IMG/VR virus record: IMGVR_UViG_3300042338_000470
Span: 1-31,269 of that record
Source of the DNA: a virus
DNA: 31,269 nt
Strand: one strand, 5' to 3'
Shown here in pieces: positions 23,954-30,955 of the stretch. The notes beneath the pieces were generated by a model that saw only the letters and a program-made list of their open reading frames with translations, was not told the origin of the DNA and made no database searches. Position 1 is the stretch's first letter; the number at the start of each line of letters is the position of its first letter. The translations under genes and the position numbers were made by a program.

Positions 23954-24868
23954 ATGTTAATTGTAGATAAAAGAAAAGGCGATCTAATGCCGATTCATGA
24001 TGTTATTCCAACCCCCAGTATTGGTCTGAATCAAGCTTTAGGGGGCGGGCTGAACACTGGCGCAACTCATCTGTTCTGGGGCACACCTTCGGTGGGCAAG
24101 ACGACTATGTGTTTTCGGATTATGGCGGAGGCGCAGAGGATGGGGTATCGTCCTGTGATTGTTGATTCTGAGTCTTCTTATAATGATGCGTATGCTGAGA
24201 AGTGTGGTTTGGATATTAGTGATGTGGTGGTAATTCAGTCCACTATTGTTGAGGATATTATGAAGAATCTGATTGGATACCTCACGGATGACAAGGAAAA
24301 ACACATTTTCTTGTTTGACTCTTTGTCTAATATTGTGAAGGAAGAGTTTTATGATAAGCCTGAGGGTGGTAAGGCGATGGGGTTATCGGCTCGTTCACAA
24401 GGCTACTTTTTGCAGAAGCTGGTGAATTATCTTCACAAAGAACGTAATATTATGCTGTTTGTTGCTCATCAAACAGTTGATTTGAGCGGTATGTACGCGA
24501 TTACGAAAGCAAAGATGGGCAATACGGTTCACCATAACATGCACAATATTGTTAAGTTGTTTCTCTCTATGTCCAAGGGCGAGATGGAGCGTGAAGAGAA
24601 TAATATGATTACTTCTCAACGGGCTACTTGGACTGTTGAGAAAACAAAACAGATTCCAACTATCGGAGCAACGGGTTACTACTATGTCCTCCCTCAAGAG
24701 GGCCGGATTGATCAAAGCCGAGAGATTATTGATATTGCCATTCAAATGGATATTATTCAGCGCAAGGGTGCATGGTATTCTTATGAAGAAAGTAAATGGA
24801 ATGGTATGGGTGCTATTGAATTGACTGAAAAACAAATTAAGGAAATTCTTAAGCGCATAAATGCATGA
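23954..24868 (+). CDS. recA-like: RecA/UvsX-like recombinase
   Basis: A 304-residue strand-exchange ATPase. Walker A is GTPSVGKTT (Lys49). Walker B is HIFLFDSLSN (Asp122). The IVDSES segment carries the Glu expected after the P-loop. The C-terminal GRIDQSREIIDIAIQMDII then GAWYSYEESKWNG matches a hallmark of bacterial RecA, which separates it from the shorter Sak4 group. It lacks the long RecA C-terminal domain. It would promote recombination-dependent replication and repair together with the SSB-like, RecB/Cas4-like and RuvC-like proteins. The stretch 24081-24260 around Walker A is G/T-rich with a codon style unlike the flanks. Confidence 0.88.
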   Translation: MLIVDKRKGDLMPIHDVIPTPSIGLNQALGGGLNTGATHLFWGTPSVGKTTMCFRIMAEAQRMGYRPVIVDSESSYNDAYAEKCGLDISDVVVIQSTIVEDIMKNLIGYLTDDKEKHIFLFDSLSNIVKEEFYDKPEGGKAMGLSARSQGYFLQKLVNYLHKERNIMLFVAHQTVDLSGMYAITKAKMGNTVHHNMHNIVKLFLSMSKGEMEREENNMITSQRATWTVEKTKQIPTIGATGYYYVLPQEGRIDQSREIIDIAIQMDIIQRKGAWYSYEESKWNGMGAIELTEKQIKEILKRINA

Positions 24869-26121
24869 TTTTTTCAATCCATACCGATCAGCACATTAAG
24901 GATGCTATAAACATCTTTGGCTACGCCTATGGCTATACCAATATTGTAAAGCACTTTAATCAATTCACTTATCGCGGTCAGCAGATGGAGGTCGTTGAGA
25001 ATGATCCCGCTGCACAAATCCAGATGTTTTATATGGAGCCAGAATGGCATCACCCTATCACGGGACAGGATTACAGGCAGCCAGGTTTCAAGAAACACCA
25101 TGATCATCAGTACAAGATTAATGGTACATATTTGGAATCAACTAGAGCGTGGGATTGGTGGATTCCCACTATGAAAACTTTTGATGAAATCTGGGTGGGT
25201 AATCAATTCTCTGCCGATGCAATTGCAAATTCTGGCGTAGATGTCCCAACACATATATTCGAGCTTGGTGTTGATGATATGTGGAAGCCCCTTAGAAGGG
25301 GTAATCGGAATAAGATACGATTCCTGCATGTTGATTCGGACAGTAAACGAAAAAGGGCTGATCTCGCAGAGCGAGCTTTCCTTAAATTATTTAAAGGTAA
25401 TAATAATTTTCAGCTAACATTGAAACATCATGGGCACGGAGCGGAAGGCGGCGGCTTCAGTGTCATGGATCTTTTCAATGGCAAAGCCCCCGCCATGGAA
25501 GAAAATATTATCAGGATATTTAAAACACTGACTCAGGAAGAAATGGTTGAGCTGTACCATCAGCATGATATTCTTATCTACCCAACAGAAGGAGAGGGCT
25601 TCGGGCTAATCCCTCTTCAGGCGTTGGCTACAGGAATGCCAACAATTTCAACAAGTAAGTGGTGTAGTTACGAAAAATATCTTGGCGGTAATATCATTGA
25701 GTCAACAATGGGTAAGACCCAGCATTCCGGCTATCACACTGGTGATGTCATACTCCCCGATTTTGATTCAACAGTGGAGTTGATGAAGAATGCGGTTGAA
25801 AATTTTGATGCTCAATGTGATTTTTATTATAAACAGGCCCCGAAAGTTATCAAGGAATACAACTGGCAGAGTCAATGTGACAAGATGCTAAGCGGCTTGA
25901 TTAAGCGGGTGGGTATTGATATGTTCAAGCCAATTGGGAAAGTGTCTAGAAAGAAATACATATACTTCCAAAGTGGTTCGGGGTATTCTACGCCAAACGG
26001 TATTCGTTTTTCAAGGGACAATCCGATTCATAAAGTCCCTGAGGATGAGTACGATCATCTGATCAAGAACCCCTCGTTTAGAGAACCTACTGATCAAGAG
26101 ATTTTATTGCACTTTAAGTGA
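24865..26121 (+). CDS. Glycosyltransferase, GT-B fold (family 4 like)
   Basis: A 418-residue GT-B enzyme; the ATG overlaps the recA stop (ATGA). The donor-binding C-terminal half has LIYPTEGEGFGLIPLQALATGMPTI. Glu244 is the first Glu of the E-x7-E motif, while the second position is Gln252. The N-terminal half has FDEIWVGNQFSADAI and FELGVD, which align with the second GT-B gene at 29909, so the two look paralogous. From about residue 365 there is an extra ~50-residue tail (YIYFQSGSGYSTPNG onward) not part of GT4 enzymes. No membrane segment is visible. The acceptor is unknown. Confidence 0.82.
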   Translation: MIFSIHTDQHIKDAINIFGYAYGYTNIVKHFNQFTYRGQQMEVVENDPAAQIQMFYMEPEWHHPITGQDYRQPGFKKHHDHQYKINGTYLESTRAWDWWIPTMKTFDEIWVGNQFSADAIANSGVDVPTHIFELGVDDMWKPLRRGNRNKIRFLHVDSDSKRKRADLAERAFLKLFKGNNNFQLTLKHHGHGAEGGGFSVMDLFNGKAPAMEENIIRIFKTLTQEEMVELYHQHDILIYPTEGEGFGLIPLQALATGMPTISTSKWCSYEKYLGGNIIESTMGKTQHSGYHTGDVILPDFDSTVELMKNAVENFDAQCDFYYKQAPKVIKEYNWQSQCDKMLSGLIKRVGIDMFKPIGKVSRKKYIYFQSGSGYSTPNGIRFSRDNPIHKVPEDEYDHLIKNPSFREPTDQEILLHFK

Positions 26122-26146
26122 TACTATAGATAATGAAGGAGTTTGC

Positions 26147-26245
26147 GTGATTATTATTGGTGTGAGAACATATCTGTGCCATTGCGCACAGCCTATTCCT
26201 CAGGATCCACTTTGTGGTGACAGGGGGGTGGAAGACGATGAGTAG
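26147..26245 (+). CDS. 32-residue cysteine-containing microprotein
   Basis: A short gene starting with GTG at 26147, seven bases after AAGGAG. It ends with TAG at 26243-26245, whose bases form part of the next gene's TAGGAG site. It encodes 32 residues containing LCHCAQPIPQDPLCGD, where three Cys and a His could hold a metal. It fills the only gap of more than 100 bases in this half of the window, which is otherwise packed. No family recognised. Support comes from the start signal and the coupling to the next gene. Confidence 0.5.
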   Translation: MIIIGVRTYLCHCAQPIPQDPLCGDRGVEDDE

Positions 26246-26253
26246 GAGCTTGT

Positions 26254-26484
26254 ATGAGGAAAAAGATTATGCAGAGAATCGAGGATCTGGAGTCTCAGGA
26301 GAAGCGTATTCGCAGAGCCCTAGAGATCCAGACGAGTCGGTATTGGAGAGAATACTATCTTACGGAGCAGCTGCATGACGCTCTGGTATTTTGTTCGTCT
26401 GATAAAGATTCGTTTGTTATCCGGCGCTTGGAAGCAATTCGGGCATATGAAGAAGTTAGAGGCAACAAGAAAAGAAGTTCCTAG
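26254..26484 (+). CDS. Small coiled-coil protein, unknown
   Basis: A 76-residue basic protein with a TAGGAG ribosome site. Nearly the whole length is predicted by eye to be helical with heptad-like spacing (MQRIEDLESQEKRIRRALEIQ, then LEAIRAYEEVRG). The C-terminus is lysine- and arginine-rich. No family recognised. The last base overlaps the GTG of the next gene. Confidence 0.65.
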   Translation: MRKKIMQRIEDLESQEKRIRRALEIQTSRYWREYYLTEQLHDALVFCSSDKDSFVIRRLEAIRAYEEVRGNKKRSS

Positions 26485-26783
26485 TGAAAAGAACTGAGCA
26501 AGAGGAGATTAAGAGGGATAAGGCGAAAGCTGTTAAGAACTCTGGTCGTGGGATTAGGAAGGGTGATGCTTCTTTGAATAAGTTTCTTTTGGATTATAAG
26601 CATAATGAGAAAACTTTTACTTTAACTTTGAAGGCGTGGGCTAAGATGCGTAAGGATGCATGGAATTCTAACTATAAATACCCTTGTATTTCTGTTGTGT
26701 TCGGAGAGAATTCAGAGACAAAGGTCGCTATAATAGACTGGGAAGTGTTTCAAGAACTTGTGAAAGGAAGCGATTATGAGTAA
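26484..26783 (+). CDS. Putative small PD-(D/E)XK-type nuclease
   Basis: A 99-residue protein with a GTG start overlapping the previous stop. SGRGIRKGDASLNKFLLDYKHNEKTFTL resembles the GD...(D/E)xK core of small Holliday-junction or restriction-like nucleases (Asp in KGDA, then DYK). It is followed by a helix (WAKMRKDAWN) and a strand (CISVVFGEN). The last part, KVAIIDWEVFQELV, would complete the fold. The assignment is by motif alone. The placement among recombination genes fits, but I would not exclude another fold. Confidence 0.5.
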   Translation: MKRTEQEEIKRDKAKAVKNSGRGIRKGDASLNKFLLDYKHNEKTFTLTLKAWAKMRKDAWNSNYKYPCISVVFGENSETKVAIIDWEVFQELVKGSDYE

Positions 26784-26964
26784 GGTAAATAAATATGTTC
26801 TCTTTTGTGACAAAATGTCTCATTGGCGGTCTTTTGGTGTAAGTTATAACTGGGATGATGGTCATTATTTTGGCTTTTATGTATATAAGTATCACATTGG
26901 GATACAGAGGACTTTAGTAAAGCAGGCTGTTGTTAAGACAGAAGATCTTAGAAAGGATCAATAA
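26776..26964 (+). CDS. Small aromatic-rich protein, unknown
   Basis: A 62-residue protein overlapping the previous gene by eight bases and preceded by GAAAGGAAG. It is rich in Tyr, Trp and Phe (WRSFGVSYNWDDGHYFGFYVYKYHIG), suggesting a small beta-sheet fold. No cysteine pairs or catalytic motifs. Unknown role. Confidence 0.6.
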   Translation: MSKVNKYVLFCDKMSHWRSFGVSYNWDDGHYFGFYVYKYHIGIQRTLVKQAVVKTEDLRKDQ

Positions 26965-27285
26965 GTGCCAGATATTATAATTAACAAGGAAACTTTGGCT
27001 GAGCAAATGGGTGACAAGGCTGATGAGTTTTTAGAATGTATCCGTATAGTTGAGGATATTATTGTGAATCCGGATCATTATCTGTCTGGGCAGGCTATCA
27101 AGTATGCTAATATATTAGCGGCGTATAGAACACTGATGATTGTTAAATCCCAGGCCTTCAAAAGAAAGTCTTCGGTTATGAATGATCAAGATAAATTTGT
27201 AAACGATATATGGAAAACCATGTATGAAGCACTAACGGAAAATATTAATGCACTAAAATTAGCTGCAAAGGGCGGTATGCAATGA
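26965..27285 (+). CDS. Small helical protein, unknown
   Basis: A 106-residue protein starting with GTG immediately after the previous stop, with AAAGGA about nine bases upstream. It appears all-helical, with an acidic N-terminal half (ETLAEQMGDKADEFLECIRIVEDII) and a lysine-rich middle. No known domain. It overlaps the RecB/Cas4-like nuclease gene by four bases, so it may be translated together with it and could be a partner. That is inference from coupling only. Confidence 0.65.
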   Translation: MPDIIINKETLAEQMGDKADEFLECIRIVEDIIVNPDHYLSGQAIKYANILAAYRTLMIVKSQAFKRKSSVMNDQDKFVNDIWKTMYEALTENINALKLAAKGGMQ

Positions 27286-28010
27286 AATCACTAAAAGTAT
27301 TGAGAGCCCCCAAGGTAATTCCTGTCCCAGTTGAAAAGATAACATCTGTCGATCTTGAAAATAGCCTAAATAAGGCAATTGACGATGCTCTCTTGGAGAG
27401 AAACAAGCCTGAATTTAAAAAGGTAAAAGGATTTCACCCTAGCTACACCAATCAGTGCGCTAGATATTGGTATTACTTGTTTGAGGGAGTGAGTGTCACT
27501 CCAGACTTTAGGGCGCAAACGCTTCGGATTTTTGATAACGGTCATGCTGTTCACGATAGACTATATGGTTATTTTAGGGAAATGGGTGTTCTTGTTCAAG
27601 AAGAGATTCCCGTTACTTATTCGTCTCCCCCAATCGAGGGTACGGCTGATGGAATTATTAATTGGCATGGCGATAAGTTGATTGAACTAAAGTCAATCAG
27701 TTCTGAAGGCTTTCATTATAGAAAACTTCATAACAAGCCGAAAGACGAGCATTACCGTCAGGCTCAAATTTACATGGAGTGTCTAAACTTAGACGGCGGT
27801 TTTGTAATATATGAATGTAAAAACAATCAAGAGATTCTTCCTCTTTATATAGAGAAAGATCAAGCTTTTATTGATAAATTGTTTAAGAAATATAGAGATA
27901 TTTATGGGAATTACACTAGCGGTACTATCCCTGACAGACCTTACAAGAGAACATCTAAGCACTGTGCTGATTGTAATGTGTCTTCTTTATGCTGGGGAGA
28001 GAGTGGTTAA
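27282..28010 (+). CDS. RecB/Cas4-family nuclease with likely Fe-S cluster
   Basis: A 242-residue PD-(D/E)XK nuclease. Core motifs are NGHAVHDRL (His88), EGTADGI (Asp123), LIELKS (Glu135, Lys137) and the QAQIYM helix (Gln160 region). Cys59 in NQCARYWYYL plus Cys228, Cys231 and Cys237 (C-x2-C-x5-C) give the four ligands expected for the [4Fe-4S] cluster of Cas4 and AddB-type nucleases. The length fits Cas4-like single-domain exonucleases. No cas genes or CRISPR array are nearby, so a role in DNA recombination or end resection beside RecA and RuvC is likelier than adaptation. Confidence 0.85.
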   Translation: MKSLKVLRAPKVIPVPVEKITSVDLENSLNKAIDDALLERNKPEFKKVKGFHPSYTNQCARYWYYLFEGVSVTPDFRAQTLRIFDNGHAVHDRLYGYFREMGVLVQEEIPVTYSSPPIEGTADGIINWHGDKLIELKSISSEGFHYRKLHNKPKDEHYRQAQIYMECLNLDGGFVIYECKNNQEILPLYIEKDQAFIDKLFKKYRDIYGNYTSGTIPDRPYKRTSKHCADCNVSSLCWGESG

Positions 28011-28314
28011 TGATGAAAACAGGATTTGTAATAATCCGGACTGTAAAAAACATTTTGTAGCTAAAGTTTATAATAGTATCTACTGCTCCCCGGAGTGTAG
28101 GAAGATTATCACTAATAAAAAATTATTAGAAAATTATTACGAAAAAAAGGCTAACAAAGATAAAAAAAGAAAGTGCAAGACAAAAGAATGCATTACAACT
28201 TTATCTCGGTATAATAAAGAAAATATTTGCGAGAGGTGTAAGCGTGAAAGGTATGTTAAAAGACTAGTTGGCTGGGGCTGGGATGAATCTCGTATCAGGG
28301 ATGGTCTAGATTGA
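28003..28314 (+). CDS. Eight-cysteine zinc-binding protein, unknown
   Basis: A 103-residue basic protein. I place the start at the GTG at 28003, five bases after GGGGAG and overlapping the previous stop by eight bases; the open frame extends further upstream but only as a shadow of the nuclease gene. Cysteines lie in two groups: Cys9, Cys14, Cys28, Cys32 and Cys58, Cys63, Cys76, Cys79. The first group (C-x4-C-xxF, then YC-x3-C) resembles zinc ribbons seen at the start of phage nucleases. A lysine-rich linker joins the two. It likely binds nucleic acid. The gene overlaps the RuvC-like gene (TTGA). Confidence 0.65.
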   Translation: MVNDENRICNNPDCKKHFVAKVYNSIYCSPECRKIITNKKLLENYYEKKANKDKKRKCKTKECITTLSRYNKENICERCKRERYVKRLVGWGWDESRIRDGLD

Positions 28315-28883
28315 GCCTCAAAAATATTGTACACACAAATGACAAAGTCATTCTATCTATCGACCCCTCGTCACATTCGCTTGGCTGGGCTGTAATTGAC
28401 TTCAACAATGGACTGAGATTGCTGGACTGCGGTAAGATTAAATTTACAAAAACTAATGATATTAGCATAAAGTTTAATGAAATTAATTCCGGGATACAGG
28501 CTGTCTGTAAGAAGCACAATCCATCAATTGCGGTGATAGAGCAGTCTGTATATATCCAAAATTTCCAGACTAGCAGGGTGATATCTTATATCATAGGTTA
28601 CTCATGGGGAATCGTACAGATGTACTGTCGGAAAGTTATGGATGTAAACCCTATCTTATGGAAGCGGGGTATTGGTTATAAGAATATCTCAAAAGAGGAC
28701 AAGATTTTATTAAACACTGAGTCTAAGAAAAAGAAGGAAAGAAAAGATCGGGTTCGTGAAATTGTGGTAGACTATTTTGCAATGTCCGATGACGATCTGT
28801 CTGACGATGATATTGTAGATGCAGTAGGGATAGGTTTATGGTATTACTTAATGGCGGTTTCAAATGACTCTAGAGCCTTATAA
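28311..28883 (+). CDS. ruvC-like: RuvC-like Holliday junction resolvase
   Basis: A 190-residue RNase H-fold nuclease that cuts four-way DNA junctions. Acidic active-site residues are Asp18 (LSIDPSSHSLGWAVI), Glu77 (AVIEQSV) and Asp167/Asp170 in DDDIVDAVGIGLW, in the RuvC order. The length is slightly above bacterial RuvC (about 170). The only plausible start is TTG at 28311, overlapping the previous stop; no in-frame ATG or GTG occurs before the first motif. A lysine-rich insertion (ESKKKKERKDR) precedes the last motif. It would resolve recombination intermediates made by the RecA-like protein and clear branches before packaging. Confidence 0.85.
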   Translation: MSLKNIVHTNDKVILSIDPSSHSLGWAVIDFNNGLRLLDCGKIKFTKTNDISIKFNEINSGIQAVCKKHNPSIAVIEQSVYIQNFQTSRVISYIIGYSWGIVQMYCRKVMDVNPILWKRGIGYKNISKEDKILLNTESKKKKERKDRVREIVVDYFAMSDDDLSDDDIVDAVGIGLWYYLMAVSNDSRAL

Positions 28884-29157
28884 GGATAAGTCTTGGCTGT
28901 ACGAGCACTATGTCAAGAAGAGAATGAATCTAACTGATATAGTCAAAGTTCTTAAGCAAACTTATAATATAGAAATAAGTCCGCAAGGGTTGTATAACTG
29001 GTGCAAGAAATATGATTTATTAAAGTTTAGAGGGAAGGGGAGAAATCTTGCTGTTACATCAAAAAGACCAAAGTCTCCAATGCAACAGGAGTCGGAGCGC
29101 AGGAAGCGTGATTTGCGAAAGCAAAGAGATCGTAAAAAGAAAGGCATGGGTTTATAA
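28864..29157 (+). CDS. Small helix-turn-helix DNA-binding protein
   Basis: A 97-residue basic protein overlapping the resolvase gene by 20 bases. Residues 10-55 look like a helix-turn-helix: WLYEHYVKKRMNLTDIVKVL, then ISPQGLYNWCKKYDLLK. The C-terminal ~40 residues are strongly basic (ERRKRDLRKQRDRKKKG) and probably contact DNA non-specifically. Such proteins in phages are regulators or packaging/terminase-associated factors; nothing here decides between them. Confidence 0.65.
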   Translation: MTLEPYKDKSWLYEHYVKKRMNLTDIVKVLKQTYNIEISPQGLYNWCKKYDLLKFRGKGRNLAVTSKRPKSPMQQESERRKRDLRKQRDRKKKGMGL

Positions 29158-29912
29158 TGCAGCGTAAAGTGTCCTCGTCAGACCTCGCCGTCTTTGCTGA
29201 GTTGGATATGATTTACAACCAAGCAAGGATTATTGAGGCAAACCAGAATAAAACAAAATACAAATGTCTCGGCTCGGGGAATTGCTGTACCATTGGTTTA
29301 ACAATTCATATGGCTGAGTGTGCCAATATTGCTTTTAGAATAACCCAGCAATATTATTTAGACATTGAGAGTAAAGGCAAGGAATACGCCGACGATTGCT
29401 TTGACAAAATCGTATCTGCCCTCAAGGGTGCTATGTATGATGATACATGGATCTTTGGCGGTGAAACCAAAAGAAAATGTGCTTTCTACAAAGACGGATG
29501 CACAATTTACGGCTTTAGACCTCTCGTATGCCGTAGTTACGGAGCTTTTGTTGGAGTAGATGATGTTTGCCCGAGGGAAAGAAATGTTTACAATAATGTT
29601 GACTTTTATTCGGGGACCCCAGTTGAGAGTATGGTTAGGAGTTTTCAGAACGCACTGTCAAAATATTCGGAAGATAAAGATTCAGGATACGATGTTGTGG
29701 TGTATATGCCATTAGGTGTTTTAAGCTTTCTTCTTTCACCTGAGGAACTAGATGAGCTGGCGGATAAAACTGATGACAGAATGTGGAAAGCAGTTGAGGG
29801 GTGGTTTAATTATCGTGTTGAGTATACGAAAGTTCACGGGCTCCCTATTCCTAAATTAAGAGAAGCTGCCGAGAGAGCTGGGAAGCAAATAGCGTTTCAA
29901 GTTCAAGAATGA
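29157..29912 (+). CDS. YkgJ-family cysteine-cluster protein
   Basis: A 251-residue protein with the metal-chelating cysteine pattern of the YkgJ/CxxCxxCC family. Cys37, Cys43 and Cys44 are in KCLGSGNCC. Cys108 and Cys115 are in KCAFYKDGCTIYGFRPLVC, with Cys125 closing that block, and Cys138 follows. The string IYGFRPLVCRSYGA is characteristic. The family is thought to bind zinc or iron, and its role is not established. The ATG overlaps the previous stop (TAATG) and the gene overlaps the GT-B gene by four bases, so the two may act together. The last 100 residues are helical and unassigned. Confidence 0.75.
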   Translation: MQRKVSSSDLAVFAELDMIYNQARIIEANQNKTKYKCLGSGNCCTIGLTIHMAECANIAFRITQQYYLDIESKGKEYADDCFDKIVSALKGAMYDDTWIFGGETKRKCAFYKDGCTIYGFRPLVCRSYGAFVGVDDVCPRERNVYNNVDFYSGTPVESMVRSFQNALSKYSEDKDSGYDVVVYMPLGVLSFLLSPEELDELADKTDDRMWKAVEGWFNYRVEYTKVHGLPIPKLREAAERAGKQIAFQVQE

Positions 29913-30955
29913 TACTTTGGTCTGACAATCAATCATCTCCGCTAAGCGTTGGGTATGGCTATACGCCAGATCGCCTCTTTGATCAATTATCAAAGACTGG
30001 CTTGCCTATAAGGCGAAATAATTCAACTGCCCCAGCGGAGATTGTCCCAATTACCAACGACTTGTCGCTTGGCTATTTCAAGACGACTGGGCCGTCTGAC
30101 GATATAATCATAAACCATTCCCTGCCCGAGTTTTTTGTAGAATCAACAACTTATTCAATTGGCTTTACATTCTGGGAGACAAATCGTCTCCCAGATTCAT
30201 GGGTTCAGGATTGCAACAGGATGTCTGAGGTATGGACTTGTTCAACATTTATGCGCGATGTGTTTATTAACTCTGGAGTCAAAGTTCCTCTGTATGACTT
30301 TAAACTTGGCGTTGACCCGGAAATTTTTTATCCAATAAAAAGGGTGAGGAAAAATCCATTTACTTTTTTAAGCATAGGCTCCCCATCTACTCGTAAGAAC
30401 TCTCAAATGTCCGTTGATGCTTTTATAAAAGTTTTTGGAGGTAAAGACGGATACCGTATGATATATAAATCGAACGGACCAGCAGACGCTCGCAACTTTA
30501 CTGGCGGAATGAGGAGTGCATTGAAGCACCCTCAGATTGAAATAATAGATTGGGAAGTTCCTGTTGAGGAGCTCGGCAGGATCTATGATCTTGCTGATTG
30601 CTTGCTGTATCCGACCAGCGGTGAGGGGTGGGGGAATATTCCATTTCAGGGGATCGCCAAAGCAATTCCTACCATATGCACTAATGCGACTGCCTGCGAA
30701 GAATACGCTGAGATGTCGGTCCCTTTGGACTACACTTGGTCCACTGAGAAAATGACTGGCTTATACGAAGGTGCAGGTATGTGGGCAATGCCAAGTTTTG
30801 ATGATTTGTGTGATAAAATGTTATATGTAACTAATCACTATGAAGAGGTATCGGAAAAAACATACTCTTCGGCTGTATATATAAATGAAAATATGACTTG
30901 GCAAAAAGTTGCAAAAGGATACTCAGATAGATTATGTCAGATATTGAACATGTAA
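29909..30955 (+). CDS. Glycosyltransferase, GT-B fold, second copy
   Basis: A 348-residue GT-B enzyme. FWETNRLPDSWVQDCNRMSE then FKLGVDPEIFYPI lie in the N-terminal half. The donor site is LLYPTSGEGWGNIPFQGIAKAIPTI. As in the gene at 24865, the second Glu of the E-x7-E motif is Gln. The shared LGVD, YPT-x-GEG and NSGV(D/K)VP segments suggest a duplicated pair, but this copy lacks the C-terminal extension. It is cytoplasmic by composition. The acceptor is unknown. The start overlaps the YkgJ-like gene by four bases. Confidence 0.82.
   Translation: MILWSDNQSSPLSVGYGYTPDRLFDQLSKTGLPIRRNNSTAPAEIVPITNDLSLGYFKTTGPSDDIIINHSLPEFFVESTTYSIGFTFWETNRLPDSWVQDCNRMSEVWTCSTFMRDVFINSGVKVPLYDFKLGVDPEIFYPIKRVRKNPFTFLSIGSPSTRKNSQMSVDAFIKVFGGKDGYRMIYKSNGPADARNFTGGMRSALKHPQIEIIDWEVPVEELGRIYDLADCLLYPTSGEGWGNIPFQGIAKAIPTICTNATACEEYAEMSVPLDYTWSTEKMTGLYEGAGMWAMPSFDDLCDKMLYVTNHYEEVSEKTYSSAVYINENMTWQKVAKGYSDRLCQILNM

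Noticed and set aside
24395-24877. Antisense open frame of 160 codons under the recA-like gene
   Set aside because: Covered by a clear sense gene with catalytic motifs; no promoter or ribosome site on the reverse strand.
26107-26134. Possible promoter TTGCAC/GATAAT before the 32-codon gene
   Set aside because: The expected start would fall on or beyond the ribosome site, and the boxes are only partial matches.
27871-28002. N-terminal extension of the eight-cysteine protein
   Set aside because: These 44 codons lie inside the Cas4-like nuclease gene in another frame and have no start signal; the GTG at 28003 has one.
27282-28010. Cas4-like nuclease as part of a CRISPR system
   Set aside because: No Cas1, Cas2, effector gene or repeat array is present; the neighbours are recombination genes.
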